Assembly: GCA_016928395.1 (NCBI GenBank)
Contig: JAFGKV010000007.1
Span: forward strand, 1 to 7,320
Origin: Candidatus Fermentibacterota bacterium
Lineage (GTDB): Bacteria; JAFGKV01
Length of the DNA: 7,320 bases
Direction: 5' to 3'
The notes beneath the pieces are model-generated. The model ran no database searches. It had not been told where the DNA came from and saw only the letters and a program-made list of their open reading frames with translations. Each line of letters begins with the position of its first letter. The first letter of the stretch is position 1. Below are positions 1 to 5,142 of the stretch, in pieces. Position numbers and translations under genes: made by a program.

Positions 1-349
1 GGAGTCGCTCCATGACCAGCTCTCCGATCACTTCGGTGGGGATTTCGTGGCTCTGTTGGGCAAAGAGCGCGGCCTCCACACGATCGACGATTTCGTCCAT
101 CTGCTGAGGGCCTATGGGCCGCTTGCCGCAGGCGGTCCGGATGGCGCGGTGGATCTTCTCACGATCATATGGCTCACGGCGGCCGTCCTTCTTGACGACT
201 ACTACATCGGCATCTTCCACATACTCATAGGTTGTGTAGCGACGGGAGCACCCCAGGCATTCTCTTCTTCTCCGCACCGCCGAACCCTCATGCACTGCGC
301 GGCTGTCCACTACCTTGTCTTCGGGATGACCGCAGAAGGGGCATTTCAT
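1..349 (-). CDS. nrdR: Transcriptional repressor NrdR (3' end cut by window edge)
   Basis: NrdR is a cytoplasmic nucleotide-sensing repressor of ribonucleotide reductase operons. The 116 residues visible begin MKCPFCGHPEDK and hold a four-cysteine zinc ribbon (C3, C6, C31, C34) with the hallmark RRRRECLGCSRRYTTYE stretch. An ATP-cone domain follows from about residue 48 (VVKKDGRREPYDREKI, then helices with RAIRTACGKRP). The family is about 150 aa, so roughly 35 C-terminal residues lie beyond base 1. The ATG at 349-347 overlaps the rpiB TGA (348-346) as ATGA, and the upstream ribosome binding site is weak, which suggests translational coupling to rpiB. No NrdR box was recognised in the window. 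Identity is very secure. Confidence 0.97.
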   Translation of the reverse strand, partial: MKCPFCGHPEDKVVDSRAVHEGSAVRRRRECLGCSRRYTTYEYVEDADVVVVKKDGRREPYDREKIHRAIRTACGKRPIGPQQMDEIVDRVEAALFAQQSHEIPTEVIGELVMERL

Positions 350-801
350 GGCGTCATGGTCTCTGAAGACTCAAGATCGTGGATCTGGCCAACTCTTCGC
401 CCGTGGCGACCTCCCTCGAATTCGGTGGATAACCAGACCTCAACGATGCGCCGGGCCATCTCCTCGCCGATGAGCCGCCCACCCAACGCGAGCATGTTGG
501 CATCATTGTGCCGCCGGGAAAGCTCGGCGCTCAGCGGGTCATGGCACAGGGCGCACCGCACGCCTTTAACCTTGTTCGCCACGATCGAGGCGCCGATGCC
601 TGATCCACACACGACGATGGCGCGGGAGATCCCGCCGCTGCCGACGCGCCCGGCCATCCGCGCGATGATGGGGGGGTAGTCCACCGATGAATCCCCGGCG
701 CATCCGCCGTCTTCCACATCGTAGCCGGTGTCTCGCAGCACTTGGGCGAGGAAGTGCTTCAGGGTGAAGCCGCCATGGTCAGAGGCGATACCAATCTTCA
801 T
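346..801 (-). CDS. rpiB: Ribose-5-phosphate isomerase B (RpiB/LacAB family)
   Basis: This 151-aa cytosolic enzyme interconverts ribose-5-phosphate and ribulose-5-phosphate in the non-oxidative pentose phosphate pathway, so it feeds PRPP and nucleotide synthesis. The start MKIGIASDHGG gives the phosphate/sugar-binding D8-H9 pair. C65 in CGSGIG is the expected catalytic base; many family members have CGTGIG, so S67 is a mild variant. H98 in RRHNDAN is the ring-opening histidine. ANMLALGGR and the tail FEGGRHGRRVGQI are family signatures. Length is normal. The ATG at 801-799 overlaps the tsaC stop as ATGA and has a strong GGAGGA at 812-807, five bases upstream, inside the tsaC 3' end. Substrate specificity within RpiB/LacA/LacB/allose isomerases cannot be settled from sequence, but the t6A and nrdR neighbours favour the housekeeping ribose enzyme. 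Confidence 0.95.
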   Translation of the reverse strand: MKIGIASDHGGFTLKHFLAQVLRDTGYDVEDGGCAGDSSVDYPPIIARMAGRVGSGGISRAIVVCGSGIGASIVANKVKGVRCALCHDPLSAELSRRHNDANMLALGGRLIGEEMARRIVEVWLSTEFEGGRHGRRVGQIHDLESSETMTP

Positions 802-1403
802 TCATGTCCTCCGGGTCGGTATCCGCGCGAAGCCTGGCGCACAACACGCGGTGGTTCGGTGGTAAGGTCGATGACTGTGCTGGGCGGCAGCCCTCCGCAC
901 GGGCCTTGAATGACCATGTCCACGGTCTCAAGACGCAGCACCTGCGCAAGAGCGGCCGGAGTGTACGGTGGAGCTAGACCGCTGGCATTGGCGCTGGTTG
1001 CCGTGAGCAGAAGGCGTGAAGCTGCCAGGATGTCGGCTACTGGCTGAAACTGCGTCCAACGGATGCCGACGAGCCCCTCAGGAGACACAAGCCACGGAGG
1101 AGTACCGCTGCACGGGGGAAGCAGCAGTGTCCATGGGCCGGGGAGCAGTGCTTCTGCCCGGACGCGGGCCGTGGGAGACAGCGAGGCCACCCGTGGAACC
1201 GCCCCCAAGTCAGGGACGAATACGGCCGGCGGTTTGCCGGAGTTCCGGCCTTTAATTTGCAGCACCCGCGCCACCACTTCCTGGCGAAGGGCATCGGCCG
1301 CAAGCCCAAAGCAGGTGTCGGTGGGAACCACGACGACTCCGCCACGCCGGAGAATCTCGGATGCTCTCCGGAGTGAATACGGGTCGTGCATTGTCCCGCC
1401 CAC
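798..1403 (-). CDS. tsaC: Threonylcarbamoyl-AMP synthase (YrdC/Sua5-type, short form)
   Basis: TsaC makes threonylcarbamoyl-AMP from threonine, bicarbonate and ATP, the first step of t6A37 tRNA modification. The 201-aa protein is a single YrdC domain: PTDTCFGL at 27-34, the nucleotide/threonine-binding KGR at 51-53 with KP at 57-58, PGPWT at 88-92, GIR at 113-115, TSAN at 136-139 and STVID at 175-179. It lacks the extra C-terminal Sua5 domain of the longer form. I chose the GTG at 1403-1401 because AAGGGGAG (1418-1411) sits 7 bases upstream. An in-frame ATG at 1391-1389 (residue 5) is 12 bases later with poorer spacing. The start lies 3 bases past the tsaD stop. Some genomes carry several YrdC paralogues (YciO, HypF), but pairing with tsaD supports the t6A role. 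Confidence 0.93.
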   Translation of the reverse strand: MGGTMHDPYSLRRASEILRRGGVVVVPTDTCFGLAADALRQEVVARVLQIKGRNSGKPPAVFVPDLGAVPRVASLSPTARVRAEALLPGPWTLLLPPCSGTPPWLVSPEGLVGIRWTQFQPVADILAASRLLLTATSANASGLAPPYTPAALAQVLRLETVDMVIQGPCGGLPPSTVIDLTTEPPRVVRQASRGYRPGGHE

Positions 1404-1406
1404 GCC

Positions 1407-2522
1407 TTATCTCCCCTTGACGGCCTCACAGTGCGGCGCGGCCACCGAGCCGGAACACGGTGCGGTGCTGGAATCGCCCATCCTGGAGAGAACAAGGGGT
1501 TTTGCGTCTGCGCCCTTCCAGCGAGGCATCGATGCAACGGCGGATGCCTCCACCGCGAGGTCGGCAACTGCGCCCCGCCGAAGATCCACTTCCCCCAGAG
1601 CCGCCACCATGACGCCATTGTCGGTACACAGCTCGGGAGGCGGGATGATCAATCGTAACCCTCGGCCTCCGCAGGCCTCGGCCATGGCCTGACGAAGCCG
1701 TCGATTGGCCGCGACGCCTCCGACCATGGCCACCGTTGAGACACCGGCGGCAAAGGCCGCAGTGATGGTCTTGCCGACCAGCACGTCCACCACCGCCTCC
1801 AGGTAGCTGGCAGCCAGATCGGACGTGGCGCCGGCGTCGGCAGGGCTGCCATGGGTGCGCACATACACCGCCAGCGCGGTCTTTAGCCCACTGAAACTGA
1901 AATCGAAGCCCTTTCGGTCTGCGATGGGACGAGGAAACGCCACCGCGGCAGGATTGCCGCGCGAGGCTACCCCATCCAGGGCGGGACCGCCGGGATAGCC
2001 CAAGCCCAGCAAGTGAGCTGCCTTGTCTATCGCTTCGCCCGCCGCATCATCCAGTGTCGACCCCATGACCTGCGCCTCGCCTGGGGCCGTGACACGACAT
2101 AGTAGGGTGTGGCCGCCGGAGGCCAGCAGGGTGACATGGGGCACCTCGACCTCGGGAAACGCCACGAACACGGTATGAAGGTGGGCGCTCAGATGATTCA
2201 CCGGGACAAGGGGGAGACTTCGCGCCATGCAGATCCCTTTGGCTGCGGCAACACCGACCAGTAGTGCACCGATGAGCCCGGGCGATGTCGTGACTGCGAC
2301 GGCATCCAGGTCGCCCCACGTCACACCGGCACGATCCATGGCCTCCCCGATGACAGGGATAAGCAGTCTGCTGTGCTGGCGGGCGGCGATTTCCGGCACC
2401 ACGCCTCCATAGGCCGCATGGAAGGCGTGCTGGCTCGAGACAACGGATGAGGCAACGGCGCCGTCGCAGACCACGGCGCCGCAGGTATCATCGCATGACG
2501 TTTCGATCCCGAGGACTTTCAC
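1407..2522 (-). CDS. tsaD: tRNA N6-adenosine threonylcarbamoyltransferase
   Basis: TsaD (Kae1/YgjD/Gcp family, ASKHA fold) transfers threonylcarbamoyl from TC-AMP to A37 of ANN-decoding tRNAs, in bacteria together with TsaB and TsaE; neither partner is in this window. Signatures in order: GIETSCDDT at 5-13, PEIAARQH at 43-50, NHLSAHLH at 109-116 with metal ligands H110 and H114, ASGGHT at 134-139, DDAAGEAIDKAA at 158-169, GYPGGP at 175-180, FSFSGLKTA at 208-216, GGVAANRRLR at 268-277 and CTDNG at 299-303 with metal ligand D301. At 371 aa it is about 30 residues longer than the usual 335-340; the tail after about residue 338 matches nothing I know. Start is GTG at 2522-2520 behind a near-perfect GGAGGTGA (2539-2532) that contains the stop codon of the preceding gene, so the two are probably translationally coupled. 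Confidence 0.97.
   Translation of the reverse strand: MKVLGIETSCDDTCGAVVCDGAVASSVVSSQHAFHAAYGGVVPEIAARQHSRLLIPVIGEAMDRAGVTWGDLDAVAVTTSPGLIGALLVGVAAAKGICMARSLPLVPVNHLSAHLHTVFVAFPEVEVPHVTLLASGGHTLLCRVTAPGEAQVMGSTLDDAAGEAIDKAAHLLGLGYPGGPALDGVASRGNPAAVAFPRPIADRKGFDFSFSGLKTALAVYVRTHGSPADAGATSDLAASYLEAVVDVLVGKTITAAFAAGVSTVAMVGGVAANRRLRQAMAEACGGRGLRLIIPPPELCTDNGVMVAALGEVDLRRGAVADLAVEASAVASMPRWKGADAKPLVLSRMGDSSTAPCSGSVAAPHCEAVKGR
1411..1418 (-). promoter_or_regulatory. Ribosome binding site of tsaC
   Basis: AAGGGGAG on the minus strand, within the last codons of tsaD and 7 bases before the GTG at 1403. It favours GTG over the ATG at 1391, which would be 19 bases away. Confidence 0.75.
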
Positions 2523-2530
2523 TCCGCGTT

Positions 2531-2540
2531 CTCACCTCCC
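2531..2540 (-). promoter_or_regulatory. Ribosome binding site of tsaD, overlapping the upstream stop codon
   Basis: GGGAGGTGAG on the minus strand is a near-perfect anti-16S complement 8-9 bases before the GTG start. The TGA inside it (2534-2532) is the stop codon of the IlvD/Edd-like gene. Ribosomes terminating there sit on the initiation site, the arrangement expected for translational coupling. Confidence 0.88.
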
Positions 2541-4622
2541 CAGGAAAGGAGCGGCGCCGCTGGTCGTCGGGGTCACGGAGTTCAGCAGGCTTCGCAGGGA
2601 CAGCGGCAGGGCGAGGCGGTCTTCCGCCATCTTCCGCTGGCGCATTGCACCCAACGGTCTGCGTTGAATCTCATTCTTTGACAGCAGTACGATCTTGCCA
2701 AGGTCGAAGGAACTATCCTTGTCCAAGGCATTCATGATGCCATTCTCGAAGTCCACATAGACCAGTTCGCCGGTCTCGATGGCGGCGATGCCGCCGCCTT
2801 CCATGCCCTCGGGAGCGCAATGCCCGATGAAGGGGCCCCAACTGGTGCCAGCGATCCGGCCGTCGGTGCACAGCACCGTGATGTTTCTCAAGCGTACATC
2901 CCGCTGGAGGTACTCCGCAGGATAGTAGATCTGGCGCATGCCTCCGGCAACAGGCCCCTCCCCGGCAATCACCACGAAAATCCGCATCAACTCGTCGTCG
3001 ACGAGCCGGTCGAACAGCTCATCCTTCTTCAGTTTTGCGTAGAGTTTGTAGTCATCCAGGCGATCAGGATAGTTCAGGGAGAAAAGGCTCAGAAGATCGT
3101 CCATGGTGACGATCGTCTTCACCTTGTCGAGGATCTCGCTACTCTCGAAGAGGTCGGCCACCGCGTCCTCCTCGTTGTAGTAGAAGACCGCCAGATATGT
3201 CTTCTTGTCAAAACGATCAAGTTCCTCAGGGGACAGGCTGCTGATGCGGGTGACCGAACTCTCACAGAAGTTCCCGCGTAACTCGACTATGCCGCTGCAT
3301 TCCTTTGCCGGCGAGGATTGCACAAAGACGCCATCGGGCTCCTGGGCGGCGGACAACCTATCATTCCACGGTACGTCCACCGTCGGGCCGTCCTTCACCT
3401 GGGTTGCATCGACCTGCCGAAGCGCCCGTAGGACCGTGTCGAATCCTCCGGCACGCTTGGCGGCGATCTCTGCGGCCCAGCCATGAAGGGTCGGCTCGCC
3501 ATCCGGGGGAAACATTGCAAAGGAGGGAGTCTCGGAACAGATGGCCGAGATGAACGTGGTGGTGGGCTGCCGCTCTTCCGGGAGATCCATGAAGCTGGCC
3601 AGGTACGAGAAATGGAGGGACCAGTCTGTGGATCCGTTGAGCGTGGACCAGAGCCGGATGGCATTGTCAAGGTTTGCCTCCACCAGTTCCGCTGCGCCTA
3701 GTTGCGCCTTGCGGGTGCTGACCGCCTTGAGGAACGGCCCCAGGGCGTGGGAAACCGCGGCGTCATTGGGCTGCTTGACGAGGAGTTCATATCCCGAGGG
3801 AATCAACCCGAGACCGTACAGGACCACCCGGTTCGTTCCGGTGTTCTCCATGCAGGCCGGCGCCGTGGGCCGGTCGCACAGGGCCTGCGCCAGGGAAAGC
3901 AGCATCTCGTCCCGCTCGTTTCTGGACATCAGCTTGCGGGCATTGAGCTGTTCGAGAAGTTTGTAGAACATCGGATAGACGTTGGTTCGAAGTCGTTGGG
4001 CCATGAGGGCGTCGAGTTGGCTGCGCAGCAGCGGACGATCAGTCTTGTCGCGGATTACCCTGAGCCGGTCACGGATCTCCTTTGGTATGGGTCTCTCAGC
4101 GACCAGCGGCGGCGGGAGAAACAGGGCGGAAAACGGAGGCCGTTTGGCGTTCTTGCGCTGTGTGTCTATCTCGACATAGGCGCCCAACTCTGCTACGGGC
4201 CGCATTTCTCCGGAGGTAATGGAGATCGCCGCATCGAAACCGTAGGCCTCTATCTGAGCAACGACCAGAGCGGTCGTGATGTTTCTGCTGACCAGGTCAT
4301 AACGCATGCCGGTGTGGCCGATGGCGACACCCTGAGGCACGGTCGGCAACATCACGGAGAACGGGAGACAGCCCTTTTCCCATACGGCGCATGCCGCCGC
4401 CCGGGCCATGGCACAGTCCAGAACGTGTGCCGGATCGTCAGGCGTACCGGTTACCACCGCGATACGGTTCCTGCCCTTCATCAGCTTGCCGATGATGTCT
4501 TCCCGGGTGGCTATGACTTTGGCGTTCCGTAAGGTGTACTCCACGCTCGCTACCAACGAAGGGAGGGGCAGAGGGTGTGCGATGAGTGGGTCTTTTGAGG
4601 TGAGAGGGTGCATTCGAACCAT
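2532..4622 (-). CDS. Divergent IlvD/Edd-family dehydratase-like protein, probable pseudoenzyme
   Basis: About 696 aa. The IlvD/Edd fold is visible throughout: QGVAIGHTGMRYDLVSR (97-113), NGSTD (329-333), LRGNF (448-452), GMRQI (561-565), TDGRIAGTSWGPFIGH (586-601) and GGGIA near 609, followed by a typical C-terminal barrel. Family members dehydrate dihydroxy-acids or sugar acids with an Fe-S cluster and Mg. Aligned by eye, Fe-S Cys1 is A65 (DPAH for TPCN), the Mg Asp is Q97, Cys2 of CDK is S137, the carbamylated Lys is E139, and the Ser of GRFSG is A591. Only Cys3 (C257) may remain. It exceeds IlvD (about 560 aa) through inserts near 170-215 and 500-547. The ATG at 4622 follows GAGGAG (4637-4632) by 9 nt; a TTG at 4697 would add 25 residues but has no ribosome binding site. 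It heads the tsaD operon. Ordinary dehydratase activity is unlikely; the function is unknown. Confidence 0.8.
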   Translation of the reverse strand: MVRMHPLTSKDPLIAHPLPLPSLVASVEYTLRNAKVIATREDIIGKLMKGRNRIAVVTGTPDDPAHVLDCAMARAAACAVWEKGCLPFSVMLPTVPQGVAIGHTGMRYDLVSRNITTALVVAQIEAYGFDAAISITSGEMRPVAELGAYVEIDTQRKNAKRPPFSALFLPPPLVAERPIPKEIRDRLRVIRDKTDRPLLRSQLDALMAQRLRTNVYPMFYKLLEQLNARKLMSRNERDEMLLSLAQALCDRPTAPACMENTGTNRVVLYGLGLIPSGYELLVKQPNDAAVSHALGPFLKAVSTRKAQLGAAELVEANLDNAIRLWSTLNGSTDWSLHFSYLASFMDLPEERQPTTTFISAICSETPSFAMFPPDGEPTLHGWAAEIAAKRAGGFDTVLRALRQVDATQVKDGPTVDVPWNDRLSAAQEPDGVFVQSSPAKECSGIVELRGNFCESSVTRISSLSPEELDRFDKKTYLAVFYYNEEDAVADLFESSEILDKVKTIVTMDDLLSLFSLNYPDRLDDYKLYAKLKKDELFDRLVDDELMRIFVVIAGEGPVAGGMRQIYYPAEYLQRDVRLRNITVLCTDGRIAGTSWGPFIGHCAPEGMEGGGIAAIETGELVYVDFENGIMNALDKDSSFDLGKIVLLSKNEIQRRPLGAMRQRKMAEDRLALPLSLRSLLNSVTPTTSGAAPFLGR

Positions 4623-4630
4623 CAGGCGTG

Positions 4631-4638
4631 TCTCCTCA
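4631..4638 (-). promoter_or_regulatory. Ribosome binding site of the IlvD/Edd-like gene
   Basis: TGAGGAGA on the minus strand, 8-9 bases before the ATG at 4622. No comparable site precedes the TTG at 4697, so this supports the shorter 696-aa protein. A further in-frame ATG at 4613 is too far from the site to be preferred. Confidence 0.75.
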
Positions 4639-4661
4639 GGCTTCAGGCGCGTCGCAACGGG

Positions 4662-4684
4662 AAAATGCCGGCATGGTGTGCCGG
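4662..4684 (-). terminator. Weak attenuator-like hairpin just before the IlvD/Edd-like gene
   Basis: On the minus strand CCGGCA (4684-4679) and TGCCGG (4673-4668) form a 6-bp stem with a 5-base loop. CATTTT (4667-4662) follows closely. The stem is short and there are only four T residues, so it would be inefficient. It lies about 40 bases upstream of the ATG at 4622, where an attenuator would be expected. Confidence 0.25.
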
Positions 4685-4782
4685 TGAGCTGTGGCAATCA
4701 GGGCGTCGCATAGGAACCGGCAGGTATGCCAGGGGACCACACTGCTCCACTATGAGGGCGAACAGCGTAGCACGGGCATGCC

Positions 4783-4802
4783 GCAGCATTACCTCGTGCT
4801 GC
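4783..4802. repeat. Small inverted repeat in the operon leader
   Basis: GCAGCA (4783-4788) and TGCTGC (4797-4802) pair perfectly over 6 bp with an 8-base loop. It may be a leader hairpin or a binding site for a dimeric regulator. A stem this short can arise by chance. Confidence 0.3.
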
Positions 4803-4859
4803 TGTGGTATTGTGAGGACGTGACGCGAAGGGACCCCACGATACTACACAGAACGAAAC

Positions 4860-4931
4860 GGCTCCTGGCTTTCTCACAAGCGATGTGCATATGGACCCAA
4901 AAGGAGCCCAGCAACTTATAAAAGAAGCCAG
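4860..4931 (-). other. Possible structured leader element with interleaved complementary 7-mers
   Basis: In minus-strand order there are CTGGCTT (4931-4925), GGCTCCT (4908-4902), then AAGCCAG (4871-4865) directly joined to GAGCC (4864-4860). The first pairs with the third and the second with the fourth (AGGAGCC, 4866-4860). The interleaved order is that of a pseudoknot or of two competing stems, since the last two share two bases. Chance is not excluded, and the candidate promoter overlaps the 5' arm. Confidence 0.25.
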
Positions 4932-4940
4932 AAAAGTCAA
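4915..4940 (-). promoter_or_regulatory. Candidate sigma-70-type promoter for the IlvD/Edd-like operon
   Basis: On the minus strand TTGACT (4940-4935) is followed after 14 bases by TATAAG (4920-4915). Both hexamers fit the consensus well (5 of 6 each), but the spacer is shorter than the usual 16-18. If real, transcription would start near 4908 and leave a leader of about 285 bases before the ATG at 4622. No better-spaced pair was found nearby. Confidence 0.35.
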
Positions 4941-4963
4941 GGTAAATAAGGGTCTTGCCCGAT

Positions 4964-4995
4964 TCCCCTCGACACCTTGGCTGGCGTCGAGGGGA
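4964..4995 (-). terminator. 10-bp hairpin, possible terminator of the dnaK transcript
   Basis: The arms TCCCCTCGAC (4964-4973) and GTCGAGGGGA (4986-4995) pair perfectly over 10 bp around a 12-base loop. On the minus strand an AT-rich stretch (CTTATTT, 4950-4944) follows about 13 bases after the stem, which is too far for a standard intrinsic terminator. The hairpin is clear. Its role as a terminator is a weak inference from its place after dnaK. Confidence 0.4.
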
Positions 4996-5005
4996 GCCCT
5001 CAGCA

Positions 5006-5027
5006 CCCCGCGGTCGATTCCGCGGGG
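5006..5027. repeat. 8-bp GC hairpin, second of three
   Basis: The arms CCCCGCGG (5006-5013) and CCGCGGGG (5020-5027) flank a 6-base loop. Three further pairs (5003-5005 with 5030-5032) can form across a two-base bulge. There is no U-tract on either side. Confidence 0.65.
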
Positions 5028-5058
5028 CTTGCGTGGGATCAGATCGCCTGATGGAGGC

Positions 5059-5085
5059 CCCCCGGCTCCGCTGCGGAGCCGGGGG
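5059..5085. repeat. 12-bp perfect hairpin downstream of dnaK
   Basis: The arms at 5059-5070 (CCCCCGGCTCCG) and 5074-5085 (CGGAGCCGGGGG) pair perfectly over 12 bp with a 3-base loop. It begins 58 bases past the dnaK stop. No U-tract follows in either direction, so it is not a textbook intrinsic terminator. It could protect the dnaK 3' end, act with Rho or be a REP-like palindrome. Confidence 0.7.
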
Positions 5086-5142
5086 CAGGCCTCGGACTCT
5101 TGCGGCCCGTGGAAGCGAGCAGGGGCCGCCGGCTGCTACGGG

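Larger units (their letters stand above)
4623..5142 (-). other. 520-base intergenic region between dnaK and the IlvD/Edd-like operon
   Basis: I find no convincing gene here. Open frames on both strands are short, lack ribosome binding sites, show no family signature and run through hairpins. The dnaK-proximal part holds three GC-rich palindromes (5059-5085, 5006-5027, 4964-4995). The middle is AT-richer, with a promoter-like pair near 4915-4940 and complementary 7-mers (4860-4931). The operon-proximal part holds two smaller inverted repeats (4783-4802, 4668-4684). The region probably contains the end of the dnaK transcript and the promoter plus a long leader for the downstream operon. That reading is inference. 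Confidence 0.6.

Noticed and set aside
3702-4532. 276-codon open frame on the plus strand opposite the dehydratase-like gene
   Set aside because: It lies wholly antisense to a gene with clear family motifs, and its own translation shows no recognisable domain or ribosome binding site.
4623-4697. TTG start adding 25 residues to the dehydratase-like protein
   Set aside because: No ribosome binding site precedes the TTG, the extra residues lie outside the family fold, and the ATG at 4622 has GAGGAG at good spacing.
4698-5006. 102-codon minus-strand open frame in the intergenic region, with a hydrophobic stretch LFTLTFLASFIS
   Set aside because: It starts at the edge of a strong hairpin, runs through the promoter-like and repeat elements, has no good ribosome binding site and has no family match. 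The hydrophobic stretch comes from T-rich sequence.
4698-5142. tRNA or other standard structural RNA in the intergenic hairpin cluster
   Set aside because: No cloverleaf arrangement, T-loop GTTCRA-type motif or 3' CCA is present, and the hairpins are independent simple stems.
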